From the NCBI GenBank assembly GCA_945859605.1, contig OX243817.1, positions 34,932,968-34,996,967 on the forward strand: a stretch of DNA of 64,000 nt. The letters are read 5' to 3'. Every line of letters begins with the position of its first letter. Position 1 is the stretch's first letter. Both the position numbers and the translations under genes were made by a program. This document shows, in pieces, positions 1 through 11,489 of the stretch. The stretch comes from Lumbricus rubellus (lineage: Eukaryota; Annelida; Clitellata; Crassiclitellata; Lumbricidae). The notes under the pieces are model-generated. The model was not told where the DNA came from, did no database searches, and saw only the letters and a list, made by a program, of their open reading frames with translations.

Positions 1-30
1 ATAGGCTGTTTGGCATTTACATGTACCGAG

Positions 31-1019
31 GATTCTAGGACGTTTCATCCGGACGATTCATCCCCGGACGATTAATCCAGGACGATTCATCCAGTGGACG
101 TTTCATCCCCCGACGGTTCATCCCCGGACGGTTCATCCAGTGAACAATTCATCCAGTGGACGGTTCATCCCCGGACGTTTCATCCGGTGGACGGTTCATC
201 CCCGGACGGTTCATCCCCGGACGATTAATAGAGAATAATATGACACACTAGTCGATCCCCAAGTAGATCCACATTCATTTTTTACTATTAAATTGCATGT
301 TTTATGGCTTACGTGTTCCTTTATTAAATTATTATAGTTAATTGCATGTTATAAATTATAGGCTTATTTGTTCTTACATACTCATATTATATTCCTATTT
401 TATTCCTAGTTTTTAAAGACGGTTTATCTATATTTTGTTGCATGTTTTATAACCTTATGTGTTCCTATAAGATATCTATTTTATTCTAAATATATGAAAC
501 TATTTATATCTATTTAATTGCATGTTCTACAGGCTTGTGTATTTTTTAGGATATTTATTTGCATGTATAATGGCTTATGTGTTATTATAATTATGATAGC
601 TAGTTTACTCCAAGTATTTTTTACTTTTTGGATCTATTAGATTGATAGGCTATATTATAGGATTGTGTTCTTATATATTGGCTTATATGTTCTTATATGA
701 TAGCTCTTTTATTGCAAGTATTTTCGACTTTTTATATCTATTACATTGCATGTTTTAAAGGATTAAGTATTCTTAAATTGTTTAAATTTCCGTCCGTGGG
801 ATGAAACGTCCTGGGATGAAACGTCCACTGGATGAATCGTCCTGGGATGAAACGTCCGCTGGATGAAACGCCCTGTGATGAAACGTCCACTGGATGAAAC
901 GTCCTGGGATGAAACGTCCACTGGAGGAAACGTCCTGGGATGAAACGTCCGCTGGATGAAACGTCCTTGGATAAATCGTTTACTGGATGAATTTTCCGGG
1001 ATGAAACGTCCGGATACCA
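31..1019. mobile_element. Foldback-like element with arms of inverted minisatellite repeats
   Basis: The left arm (about 31-229) is a run of units of the form GGACGnTTCATCC. The right arm (about 790-1014) is the same unit in reverse complement, GGATGAAACGTCC. The AT-rich centre holds several degenerate copies of a unit containing TTGCATGTTTTA and GGCTTATGTGTTC. The heptamer TACCGAG lies just outside each arm (24-30 and 1020-1026) and may be a target-site duplication. Tandemly repeated inverted arms are the hallmark of foldback elements. The open frames crossing the right arm are repeat translation, not genes. The family is not identified. Confidence 0.5.
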
Positions 1020-1026
1020 TACCGAG

Positions 1027-1690
1027 ACAAAGGTATTCAGTGTCTCTCTATCCGAAGGTTGACGCACCTCCCTTGACTTAAGGTCGAGGTCACCACAAAG
1101 GCCCGTATTTTATGCAAAAACTGGGCTAAACGCGATTTACACGGATGTCCTACACCGGATGGATTACCCTGATGCAGTCACCAGTCACCGTTACAAGTAG
1201 GCCTATCGACCGATGGCATCCAATCTAATACTCGTGCTCTATTGATAATTTATACCAGATTATTGTAGACAATTTTGTAAGGGTCTTTCTTAGAACTTAG
1301 AACTTAATCCTTCCCTTCCAGGTTTCCACATTAGGCACTGCATTTCCTCCACTCGTCCCTGTTAATCGCCGTCAGTTTTTCGGCCTCCTCTAATATTTCC
1401 AATAATAGTATTACAGTAAATAAAAAGGGAATAAAGTAACAAAGAAATAATGTAAGAAAAACAGTTGTTACTACAAACAATTGTTTTGTTTTTTCTTATT
1501 TAAGTGGTTAAATAACCTTTAAAAAACCTTTTCCTAAGCCAATGGGGTTTGTAACCCTCTAAACCCCTTTGTCTACGCCAATGCTGATATTTAGCGACAT
1601 CTATCAGTCGATGACGCTGAATAATTGTAAGTGACGGACTTTTCAATGTCCTTACACGACAACAATCTCTGCAGAATTTTTAGATCACGT
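1027..1690. other. Intergenic, nothing recognised
   Basis: AT-rich unique-looking sequence without a supported gene, RNA or repeat. Confidence 0.5.
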
Positions 1691-2225
1691 TACATAGTAG
1701 GCTAAGCCCAAAAATATCTCAAAAACAAAGCACAATTATGGCCTACTATTGCTCGAGTCAAATCTGGAAAAGAAACTGCATTAGACCAATAAATTTATTG
1801 TAGACAATGTATGAATGCATAACTATACGTACGCAGACTTAGGCTACTTCCTGAGGCTGGATCCAAATGTTCGGCGAAGTCTACACGGTAAGTCTTAGTC
1901 CAACACGGCTTACATTCGCATATGACAATAGCCTACTATTTTAATACAGGCAATGAATTCAAAATATAGCCTATGGCAAGGTCTTTTCGCACAGCGCATT
2001 CGTCCACTTAACAACTGAGCGCAGATGGACCAATCGTCAATGAGACGTGAAGATAAATTTACTGAAGTGGTTTTAATTAAACTCGAAACTTCCTTTTCAC
2101 TTGTGTGGGAGTCGGAAGCGCCTTTGAGTGTCAGTGGCATATCTATTATGCGTATAATGCATGCATGCAAGGTGTGCAAGGCACACGGACCCACGACATC
2201 CATGCTAAAAATATTTGTTCGCTAG
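1690..2225 (-). repeat. Copy A of a roughly 500 bp block also found upstream of the first cGLR gene
   Basis: This stretch aligns along its length with 11490-11972. Shared landmarks in order are AAAATATCTC, GCTCGAGTC, ATGTATGAATG, TAACACGGCT-like text, GCGCAGATGGAC, GGCGTGAAGATAA-like text, TTTTAATTAAACTCGAA and CTTCCTTTTCA. The related block lies upstream of the minus-strand gene at 8.6-10.6 kb, so this copy may once have preceded another gene now outside the window or replaced by repeats. A 66-codon plus-strand frame in it (2025-2225) resembles a 60-codon frame in the other copy, but a third copy breaks the frame. I do not call it a gene. Confidence 0.6.
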
Positions 2226-2404
2226 GGTTAATACCACATGTTAGTTGCTTTGTAATGCGCACATACGGCAGTACTGTGTTACGGCGCCATATAAATTGTC
2301 GTAATTATTAGCTATTAACATTGGCACACTCGCACAAGAAATGATTTCTAAATGCATTGCATGTTCTTCTGGTAAAACTTCTGATTCACTCCCGTTTAGG
2401 ATAC

Positions 2405-2600
2405 TTCACAACTGGGCGAAGAAGGACCTATCCTCATTCAGGCGTGAAGATAAATAGTAACTGAAGTGGTTTTAATTAAACTCGAATCTGTTCCTTTTCA
2501 GTCGTGCGGGAGTTGGAAGCGCCTCTAAGTGTCATTGGCGTATCTATCCAGCATGCATCCATGCAGGGCGTGCAAGACACAGAGGGCCACGACATACAAG
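2405..2600 (-). repeat. Copy B, partial copy of the same upstream block
   Basis: It repeats the most conserved 180 bp of the blocks at 2022-2200 and 11785-11960, including GGCGTGAAGATAAAT, GGTTTTAATTAAACTCGAA and CCTTTTCAGTCGTG. The plus-strand frame open in the other two copies has a stop here, so selection for that peptide is unlikely. Confidence 0.6.
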
Positions 2601-3110
2601 GTCCACGGAATTTAATTTACAAAATAGCCAGTTGCCTTAACTAAACATAATACCAACAAATTTTCATCTTCATGGAGAGGAATTTTATGCAATTTTCAAC
2701 CAATCAAAGTAATAATTAACCAATCATTTAAAGGCCAATCATTGATATGTTTGAAAAGTGTGCAAGCCCGAACAAAGCATCAGAAATCTAATAGCCTAAT
2801 ACATCCAATCACTGTTGCTACTCAACATGGTTACCCAAATCGAGGTTTTTTCACACCTGTCTGGACATCTAGCTTTTTACCTCAAGATCATTTCTCACAC
2901 GGAGGATTTTTCGTGCTAAAAAGTCCATCATCAGCAATTTCTTAAACATTACTTACATTTAGTTCAGCAATTTTCACCAAATAGATAACTTACTCCACAC
3001 TCGGAACTTCACTAAAGCGATGCATGGGATATTAGGCAAATGATGTGAAACACAATGTACGACGCTGGCTTCTGCGATTCTACGAATAAAATTTTGACAA
3101 CTAAGAGAAT
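2601..3110. other. Intergenic, nothing recognised
   Basis: AT-rich sequence. A 67-codon plus-strand frame at 2742-2945 has no recognisable motif and is left out. Confidence 0.4.
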
Positions 3111-3965
3111 CAATCGATTTTTTGTTTCTTATCAACTTGCACTATTTCATATTTTTCGACTAGCTTATTATTTCTTATCGACTTATTTCTTTTCCCCTGT
3201 CCACTCATTTCTTGTTGCTTTAGTTTTTATCAACTTAGGCTATTTCATGTCGGCTTAGCCTATAATAATTTATATAATACGTATTATTATTCGCAATACT
3301 AAGCTTATATCTAATTAGTGGATGATTTTTTATATGATTGAATTAGCGATTTCAGAAATATTTCGTAATTAAAGTTCAAAGTTCTTAGTTCTAACTTCTG
3401 GAGGTCATGGTCAAATTTTACACAGTAGGCCCTAGACCTAGAGATCAGAGCTCGTATGATTTTTGTAAAATGGACTTACTTCTTATTTCGCTTTATATTA
3501 GCCTACTTCTTATTTCTTCCCGGCTTACTTTATACTACTTATCGATTTATTTCTTGCTTCTTCTCAACCTAATGTTTGTTTCTTAGTCTGCCAACTTGTT
3601 TCTTATTCCATGTTTACTTAGAACACCTGATATTTTTATCGTTATATTCCTATTCCAATAGATTTCATGAGTCCCTTATTTCTGATTCTTTATCGACTTA
3701 TTTCTGAATTCTTATCGACTTGTTTTTGTTTTCTTATCGACTTATTTCTAATTTCTTATCGACTTATTTCTGATTTCTTATTGACTTACATCTTATTTCA
3801 TATCGACTTTCTTATAAATTAATGTCGACTAACTGTTATTTCTTGTTGACTTTCTTATTGCGCTTTATCGACTTATTGGTCTTTTTCTCAACCTTTTAAA
3901 TTTCTTTTCGAGGTTTTCTTACGCTATTACCTCTCAGTCGATTTTTCGTTTGTCATCAACTTGCA
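3110..3965. repeat. Degenerate TTTCTTATCGACTTA tandem repeat
   Basis: Many imperfect copies of a roughly 21 bp unit containing TTTCTTATCGACTTATTTCT, clearest at 3690-3800. It is a decayed minisatellite. The hydrophobic frame at 3055-3258 is partly its translation. Confidence 0.6.
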
Positions 3966-4133
3966 TTTATTTCATGTCGCCTACCTTCTTATTTTTCCTG
4001 TGCTACTTCTCTGGTCTTCGCTGGAGATTTGCACTAATGACTCTCTGATTTCTTTTTATCTTATCTTATCTTATCTGACAATTTATAAAGCGCCTCTTGC
4101 AGCAAGAGCCTTTCAGAAGCGCTCCCAGTGCGT

Positions 4134-5460
4134 TCAACTCCGAGAAAAAAGGCAAGTTTTTAGACGAGAGAAAGATGAGGATACACTACCAGAGAGGATG
4201 GCAGAGCGAACTGATGGGGGAAGCCCATTCCATAGGGAGGGACCAATGCAGGCAAATGATCTAGATTGGGCCATGGCGGTCGTGACTCGCGGAACAAAGA
4301 GGTCAAGCCGATCAGAGGACCTAAGAGGACGCAGCAAAGTGGCAGAAAGGGGGCGAAGTATCTGATCACACAGATACTTCGGAGCAAGACCCATTTGAGA
4401 CTTGATGACCAAAATTAGGACCTTAAATTGTATACGGGTCGAGAGTGGAAGCCAGTGAAGTTGTTCAGTCATGAATGAAGAAATGTGGGAGAATCGAGGA
4501 AGGCGGGCAATGAGCCTAGCAGCAGCATTAAGTACAGATTGCAGAGGAGCTAGGCGAACCTTAGGTAGACCAATAAGGACAGAATTACAATAGTCAATCC
4601 GAGAACAGACAAAAGCATGAACAATTGAGGTAAATATCAAAGATGTGACAGATTTGCGAATAGCCCTGAGACGCCTTAGCTGGAAGTAGGAAGAGCGGGT
4701 AAGATTGGCAATGTGCTCAGTGAAGGTAAGAGAACTATCTAGGGTGACACCTAGGTCACGAACACTGGAGGAGAAGTTGAAGTGAGGAAAAGTTTGAGTG
4801 AGCCGTGTGTAGTCAAGTTTTTGAAGCTGTTGAGGAGTGCCAAACCAAATCAACTGGGTTTTGGAAGAGTTCAAAGAAAGACGATTATACGACATCCACA
4901 GATGAAGATCTTGTGATAGAGCATCAATTCGACTTGCAAGAAGGAGTTGAGCAGAAGCGGGTCCATGGACATAGGCTTGGACATTGTCAGCGAAAAGGTG
5001 GCCAGTTGCAGAGTGGCCAGGGAAAAGAGAGGTAATGCCAGCCGTGTAAAGGATGAAAAGGAGTGGGCCTAGGACAGAACCCTGAGGAACACCCAAGACA
5101 ACAGGGACCCACTGAGTCCTAGAGTCACCAGAGATGATCATTTGGGTGCGATCAGACAGGTAGGACCGAAACCAAAGGAGAGGAGAACCCTTGGTTCCGC
5201 AGGATGTTTCAAGTCGTTGCAAGAGAATCTCATGATCAACCATGTCAAAGGCTACAGAGACGTCGAAGAGAGCCAAAAGAGTGAATTGAGACTTGTCAAC
5301 AGCAGAGTAAATATCAGAAAGCATGGAAAGGAGGGCTGTTTCCATAGAGTGATTAGCCCTATAGCCAGACTGGTGGGATGGAAGGAGTCCCGATTGCTCA
5401 AGATAAGGAAGAAGTTGCATTGATACAAGTCTTTCGAGGGTCTTAGACAGAAAAGATAGG
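4134..5460 (-). pseudogene. LINE reverse transcriptase domain
   Basis: Recognisable RT blocks in order are SDLSFLSKTLERLVSMQLL, SGYRANHSMETALL, FDVSVAFDMVDHEILLQRL (motif A), VPQGSVLGPLLFILY, and HLFADNVQAYVHG where related elements have FADD. It continues through RIDYCNSVLIGLP and LHWLPL to the C-terminal FACIGPSLWNGLPPSVR. The second catalytic aspartate of motif C is therefore asparagine. Together with the frameshift separating it from the endonuclease, this copy cannot be autonomous. Confidence 0.85.
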
Positions 5461-7230
5461 TCTGAGACTAGGGTCAAGATTGGGCTTCTTGAGTGCAGGA
5501 AAGACCAAGGCCCGTTTTTGCGAGGCAGGAATGCAGCCCTCAGCAAGTGACCTGTTAAACAGATACACAAAGAATGCAGCAATGTCATCAAGAATGTCAC
5601 TAATAATAAAAGGAGGTAGAGGATCTAATTCACATGATTTCAAATTTACACATGAAAAAACTGAACGAAGATCAGAATCCACGATGGGTCTGAAACCGTC
5701 GAAGACTGACGTCGTTGATGAGAACGTAGGAGGAGGAGCGTTGGCAGTAGACGCACGAAGACGGTCGGTCTTGGCGTTGAGCACGTCGAGGAAGTCGTTG
5801 GCGGTAAAGGCAGGTGTCTCCGCTGGCCGCGATGGTCGACCGAGTAGTCCTGAGATGGATGACCAAAGGCGCTTTGGATTGTTGGCATTTCGAGAGACGA
5901 GCTGTTCCCAGTAGGCGGCCTCTTTGTCGTGGTAGAGATGATGAAGGGCACGCAGCTTTTTGATCCAAGCAAGATGGTCACTTGGATCTTTGGAACGGCG
6001 GTACTGTCTCTCAGCGCAACGGGCGCGGCGGCGTGACTGATGACATTCTCCGTCGTACCAGACTGCCAGCGGTCGAACACGAGTCTTAACGCTGCGAATA
6101 GGAAGCATCTTGTCAAGCAGGTTTGTCGTAGTGGAGGTGTAGAGGTCGAACAGTTGATCGACTGTATAAGCATCAAGCGTCTCTTGAGGCGAAGAGAGGA
6201 TTGAGTTGCGGATGGCAGCGCTGAACGCCTTGGCATCGAACGATTTCCACCCCCGCAACTTTCGAACGGAGTGAATAGGTTGAAGATGGATGGAAGGGAG
6301 TGTGAATTGGATATAAGAATGATCGGAGATTGAAGGTGGAAGGATCTGAAGATCATCGACCCGATCATCGTCTGAGGTAATGACGAGGTCAAGCCAGCCT
6401 CCATCTCGGTGTGTGGCCTCGGCGACGTGCTGACGAAGGCCAAACTGTGAGAAGAGGGAGAGGAAACGAGTAGATGAAGGAAGGGATGGATCCTCAAGGT
6501 GGATATTGAAATCGCCGAGGATGATAAGCTGGCTATTCCGTGTAATGAGGCACTCAAGCACAGCTGAAAACTCTTCAAAGAATCGTTCAGTGGGAGGAGT
6601 GGATCCAGGTCGGTATACTGTACGAAGAGTTACTGAACCGCGTGGAGTTGCGATGCTCAAGCAGAGCGCTTGGAAAGAAGTCAAAGACGGCGTGTCGAGA
6701 GAAACTTGAGTGATGCGAAGAGTTGAACGGAAGAAGATGACGATACCGCCTCCACGCGCTGGTTCTCGATCAGGGTGAGGCGGTCGAGCACAGTCCCGTG
6801 AAGAATACCCTGGAGGTGTTGCTCGCAGGATCGGGACGTCGTCAGAGCTTTGATGCCAACTCTCGGTAACAGCAAGCACGTCGAGTTGGCCTTCGAGAAG
6901 CGATTGGGAGACGAAGGCGTGTTTGTTCGTTAAGGAACGGGCATTCCATGAAGCGACCCGCAATCCGGAAGAAGGAATGAGCGGAGGCGACTTGGAGGAG
7001 ATCGTTGGAGTATCACCTGGCGCCGACGAAGGAGAAGAGACTGATGAAGATACAAAAGCAGGCAATGTCTCGGTTGTAGAGCTGGTAGGAAGAGAGCAAT
7101 TCTGGCGGCAGCTGGCAGGGTACCACAATTGAGCCCTGAACAACGTCTTACGCAGAGATCGAGTAGGTCTAAAGCTATTAGACCAAATTGAACGTAATTC
7201 GAGCGATGAATAGGTCGTTCGAGCAGACAT
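5443..7230 (-). pseudogene. LINE endonuclease domain and start of RT
   Basis: After about 95 unassigned residues the frame shows an AP-endonuclease fold: LRVASWNARSLTNK near the start, then DVLAVTESW, RGGGIVIFFR, the catalytic IILGDFNIHLEDP, WLDLVIT and the closing SDHSYIQF. The enzyme nicks target DNA for target-primed reverse transcription. The frame continues through a W-rich linker typical of such proteins and ends just as RT motif 1 begins (NLDPSLRPI). The RT continues in another frame from about 5455, so the original protein is split by an indel. The overlapping plus- and minus-strand frames are shadows. Confidence 0.85.
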
Positions 7231-7540
7231 TTCTGATTAGCAGCGAACGACACACGACGCGTAAACAATAGACGTACACGTAGGTCTGCTTGTGAACGCA
7301 ATTGACGGTGTACATCCAATGACGTGCACTCGGACAGTCAAAGGTAAGACGAAAATCAATCCAAAAAACTCTCTTTAACCTTTGAAAATAATCCATTTAA
7401 AGTAGAACAATTAAGTCCGAAGGTCTATATACGAGAGTGTATGAACTCAATAATTGAATTGAGCGACAAAATCCGAAGAAAAATTCAAAACAATTCGGAG
7501 CTAACGCACTGGTGTGTGCACACGATAAACGCAACGCACC

Positions 7541-8603
7541 TTATATATGTTCTCCTAAAATTTGTATTTAATTCGTTTGCACCCTGACTCATTTCAGTTT
7601 TCAAGCCTTCACCTATTCGACCTAATTTACATTTTATGACTTCAGTTCACACTATCCTATTTCCTTGCTGCTTGCATTATTGCATACATTCAGCTTTCTT
7701 ATTCACATGTGCGATTCTAGACTTTTAAAGTCATACACTTTACTCATGGCCTAGCTTGCTGTTAACTCATACCCCAGTACAGGTTTATCTGCTTTCTTTA
7801 ATTTCTGAAAATTTTATTATGTTTTATCTTTGACCTTCACATTTTTAACCTTAGGCTACATGTCATTTAAAGTCTCTTCTCGTTGGTTCGTAATAGTTCT
7901 TGATTATCTCTCACAGCAGGTTAGACATAGGCCTATTATATTTTAGGCTTATCATATAAATATTAAATAACCTATTATGGTATAAATATTAAATCACATA
8001 TTTTCATATCAATGTTAAAACACATATTATCATAGAAATATTAAAACACTAATTATCATAGAAATATTAAAACACATCATCATAAAAATAATAAATCGCA
8101 TTAAAAAATGTCATAGAAATATAAAATCACAAAAAAATTGAAAAAGAAAAATGAAAAACGATGGATGTCTACCACATGTTGCAGCCAAACTCATCGCAAC
8201 CTATTTGAGACTATCCTTCGTTCTTGACCTTTTCATTTTTGAATCTCACATGCTAACAAAAGTTCTTCTCATTGGATTATTCTGCTTAAATAAGTAGGCC
8301 TAGTCGTTCCTGATTGTCCATCACAGTAAATAAATCGCACAATTATTATTAAAGCAATGTTACAAATTGAAAAAAACTAAGTATTTGTTTCCGATTGTCT
8401 ATCGCAGTAAATATATCACATAATTATTAAAGTGTGTCAAATCAATGTTACAAAGTGAAAAACTAAGTAGTAGCTCCTGATTGTCTATAACAGTAAATAA
8501 ATCATATAATTATTTTTGAAGTCATGCTAAAAAGTGAAAAGACCACATGCATAATAGAAGTCGTGTTGCAGACTAGCGCCTCGCAACCTATTAGGCCTAA
8601 AGA
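7541..8603. repeat. AT-rich spacer with two tandem arrays
   Basis: At 7950-8130 a roughly 20 bp unit (CATAGAAATATTAAAACAC) recurs several times. At about 8305-8545 a roughly 75 bp unit occurs three times, each containing TGATTGTCTATC-like text, CAGTAAATAAATC and ACAAATTGAAAAA-like text. No AATAAA signal is obvious downstream of the gene that ends at 8604. Confidence 0.5.
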
Positions 8604-10619
8604 CTATCTGTAGTCAACGCAAACAGCGGCAGACAAAGCAGCATTCGACATCTTTCTAACACCGGTGTCTCTCTCCTTGTTAATGATATGAAAAACTTTC
8701 ATGGCTTCAAGACGGTCAAGCTCTCCCAGATGCAGCTTGTTTCTACACCGAATTCGAATGTAGTCCAGAAATTCGAAAGGACAAACTTGAAGGACAAAGT
8801 CTTGCGCAGGTGACCTTCGAACAGATGCTTGCACCTCATTCTGCTTAATTTTGCAGCCAATTGCCACGCAGAGTGTTAGAAACCCCAAAACACATTGAAT
8901 TCCTGAGTCGAATATGTTTATATATTGACGATTTATGAAAATGCAAAGTATGTCATTTGAGAAAGTGGGTTCAAGCGTATTCAGACTGATAACATTTTCC
9001 AGTTCCCGGAAAGATGCCAGCCCCTCTTCACAAATCTTCAATGCCTGTTGATAATCACGTAGACAAGTGTATTGAAAATTCGCATGATATGCGGCGCTGA
9101 TAAAGTAGGACGCATTCTGGTGATTGTCATCCGCTGTTGAGATTATGGATTGACACAGAACCTCCATGACTTTAGTCGTCAAATTGCCTTCGTCCGGTCG
9201 ATGAGATTGGCTCTCAAGCTGCTTCTGCTCATCGGGGGCTTTATGGAAGAACCGGTTAACGGCAGTCGGAAGAGAATCAAGCAGTGAAATATAAACATCT
9301 GAGTAACTGGTTGCATCTTTCCTCTTGCAACTAATTTGGAAGTTACTCAAAGCATCGGTTTTGTTAGTTGTCCTTCTTTCGTTGGTGTTTTCATCTACTG
9401 CAGATAGGTCAGACATCAGAAGACGATGCAATTGTACTGCTCTGAATAAATGTTCAACTTCACGAATGAATGATGCACTTGATGACATATCATTCACAGC
9501 AAATCTTCCACGCTGCTCGTCCAATACATTCATAAAATATCTTCTATTTGCTGCTAGTTGACCCAGAAGCATCGCCTTGTCGCTGAGCTTAACGTGAAGC
9601 ATTTTGCCACGATATACCTTTGGTTCCTTTTCCACGACTCTGTGAATGGCTTTGAGAGCGTCGTGCAATGATGAAACTTCGTTGCTTACATCAAAATCAC
9701 CTTGCAAGAAGTCAAGCATGTTATTTTCTCGCATGAAATAATTTGGAATTTGTTTTCCAATTACCCATTGAATCATCTGCAACAGTAGTTCTTCAATGGC
9801 TGGTTCAATTCGATCTTCATTCCAAAAAGCAGAAGGTTTTTCTTCGCAAGCCCACAACATCAGGGTTTTGAAGTAGTATGTGCATAGAAATGTCTTCTTC
9901 TCACCTCCACGTTTCTTGACCATATCGGATTTCAGAAGTCGAAGTATATGGTAGATATACTTTTGAACTTCATTCCAACTCTGCACCAATATCAACTCCG
10001 CCTTAGAAAACGAAAACCTCCAGCAAGTATTATCCTTAGCTTTGCTTTGATGTGATTTAGCAACAAGGTAACATCCATCATCTACGATTCTTTCCACCAT
10101 ATCACTGGTGGGCCAACCATGACATCGTTTGCGAATTCCCCATTCAGCGGCATCCGAAGGCCAAGAAGGGCATAAAACGGCGTAGACATAGTCAATCATG
10201 AATTCTGTGAAGGCCTTTAAGTTTGATTTAAACTTCGATGCACCGCTGAATAAATTGCTGACGTCAGACCATGACGCCAGACGCTTTTTTATTGCTGGTC
10301 GTTGAGCAGCTTTCCGTTTCCGAATATAGTATTCCGTTTTTCCTTCACGACGTTGCAATAAGTGAGCAAATCCCAAATGGCAATTATTTGTTTCAATGGT
10401 TAGCACTTCTCCGTGAAAATTATTTGGAATGGCCGATGCTTCTGTTGCGGCTATGATGGTACGGTCGAAGAAGATGTGGTCAAGATCAGTCAAATTCAAC
10501 ATGGAGTATTCGAGTGGTTGCTCGTAAAAGCTACCGCAGAATAGCATGCCCAGCTTGCAAGTTCGAGGAAGTATGTTATTGCAAAAAGTGTCAAAATATT
10601 CATGGGATTGTGAATCCAT
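8604..10619 (-). CDS. cGAS-like receptor / Mab-21 domain protein 1 (671 aa)
   Basis: Predicted nucleotidyltransferase of the cGAS/Mab-21 superfamily; an intact member would make a cyclic dinucleotide after sensing a ligand. That activity is inferred from family knowledge. Motifs: GS at residues 29-30, TDLDH with D45 and D47, a third acidic residue D143 ten residues before W153-P154, then KRCHGWP, FRLSF-type FSFSKAELILVQSW, YYFKTLMLWACEEKPSAFW and a C-terminal block with SAAYHANFQYTCLRDYQQALKIC resembling a TPR pair. All three metal-binding positions are present. There is no zinc-ribbon insert after the SFS.AE helix. The ATG at 10619 follows a good splice acceptor (AG at 10762-10763), so the coding part looks single-exon with a 5' UTR intron. 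It is the most diverged of the active-looking members. Confidence 0.87.
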   Translation of the reverse strand: MDSQSHEYFDTFCNNILPRTCKLGMLFCGSFYEQPLEYSMLNLTDLDHIFFDRTIIAATEASAIPNNFHGEVLTIETNNCHLGFAHLLQRREGKTEYYIRKRKAAQRPAIKKRLASWSDVSNLFSGASKFKSNLKAFTEFMIDYVYAVLCPSWPSDAAEWGIRKRCHGWPTSDMVERIVDDGCYLVAKSHQSKAKDNTCWRFSFSKAELILVQSWNEVQKYIYHILRLLKSDMVKKRGGEKKTFLCTYYFKTLMLWACEEKPSAFWNEDRIEPAIEELLLQMIQWVIGKQIPNYFMRENNMLDFLQGDFDVSNEVSSLHDALKAIHRVVEKEPKVYRGKMLHVKLSDKAMLLGQLAANRRYFMNVLDEQRGRFAVNDMSSSASFIREVEHLFRAVQLHRLLMSDLSAVDENTNERRTTNKTDALSNFQISCKRKDATSYSDVYISLLDSLPTAVNRFFHKAPDEQKQLESQSHRPDEGNLTTKVMEVLCQSIISTADDNHQNASYFISAAYHANFQYTCLRDYQQALKICEEGLASFRELENVISLNTLEPTFSNDILCIFINRQYINIFDSGIQCVLGFLTLCVAIGCKIKQNEVQASVRRSPAQDFVLQVCPFEFLDYIRIRCRNKLHLGELDRLEAMKVFHIINKERDTGVRKMSNAALSAAVCVDYR

Positions 10620-10761
10620 TTCTTATGTCGTTGAGCTCAAACGTTTTAGCCTCTGTATTCAGATGTATTATGAGGTCTGTAACTGTGGCTGAAGTTCTTC
10701 CTTTGAAGGTGAACTGAATTTATTGTAGCTATTTGTTCCTCCATGCAGAGCTTCCTTCTTC

Positions 10762-10780
10762 CTGAAAGAAGAAATTATTT
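10762..10780 (-). promoter_or_regulatory. Predicted 3' splice site upstream of gene 1
   Basis: On the minus strand AATAATTTCTTCTTTCAG precedes the 5' UTR of the gene starting at 10619. The polypyrimidine tract and AG are good by eye; the matching donor was not located. Confidence 0.45.
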
Positions 10781-11006
10781 GGGTGTGATCAACTGAATGC
10801 TCAAAAATGACAAGCCCAAGCAATATCTGAACATCTTGTCCATAATAGGGCCTACGTGAATAGAGTTTCAAAATACTCAAGATCTTATCAGAAGGCGCTA
10901 GTCAAACATTATGCCTCTATTGCGGTTTATCATCTTATTCGACCATAACAACTGTGTAGATAGTGTAGATAAGGCACTCTCAGATAATAAGGTGCGACAC
11001 ATTGGG

Positions 11007-11110
11007 TTTACCTGTATTCCTCTATGCAGCACTTCCTTCTACCTGAAATGGTCGAGGAAGGATGTGATTGCAAAAAGTGTCAAAATATTCATCGGTGTGT
11101 AAATCCATTT
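11007..11110 (-). pseudogene. Shuffled fragment of the 5' end of gene 1
   Basis: Positions 11049-11109 repeat 10560-10620, the start region of gene 1, including GCAAAAAGTGTCAAAATATTCAT. Positions 11007-11048 repeat the splice-acceptor region at about 10728-10766. The order of the two pieces is reversed relative to the intact gene, so this is a rearranged remnant rather than a second exon. Confidence 0.55.
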
Positions 11111-11489
11111 ATACTCAAAGATTTCTCTCGTCGTCGCTTCAATTCTAAACGCCGACCACTGTAGGCGTTTCACTGTCTGTCTATATAGCTAGTCCTTGGG
11201 TCTAAACTACGAAAAAGAGTTTGGCCTTACCTGTCGTTCTCTTTTGCTATGGCCGAGGAGCACCTCACTATAAATTGACTTCTGCCGTTAGTCAGTTTTC
11301 GGCGCTATAGAAAACTCAGATTAGGCCTAGGCCTATGGATACAAATATTATTAGGCCTATCCATGTCAGCAATTAAGCATGACGAAATGATGTAGACTAT
11401 AGCAAATGAATGTTCAACATTTTGTATCCGTTTAGCCTATTAAGGTTGGAAAATAACCTAATTCAGAACTTACTGGCGCACTTACATAA

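Larger units (their letters stand above)
4057..7540 (-). mobile_element. Nearly full-length non-LTR retrotransposon (LINE), broken
   Basis: The element is read on the minus strand. The sense 3' end has a short hairpin, a GGCGCTTTATAAATT motif and a (GATAA)n tail at 4059-4080. Two overlapping frames encode an AP-type endonuclease followed by a reverse transcriptase, separated by a frameshift near 5455. The 5' end is set roughly where homology-like sequence runs out near 7540. The 3' end recurs as a truncated copy at 17919-18123. The clade looks CR1/L2/jockey-like from the RT text, but this was not tested. Confidence 0.85.

Noticed and set aside
2025..2225. 66-codon plus-strand frame resembling the 60-codon frame at 11793-11975
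   Set aside because: The similarity follows from DNA duplication; the third copy at 2411-2600 has a stop in the frame.
5646..6578. 310-codon frame inside the LINE
   Set aside because: Shadow frame of the endonuclease coding sequence.
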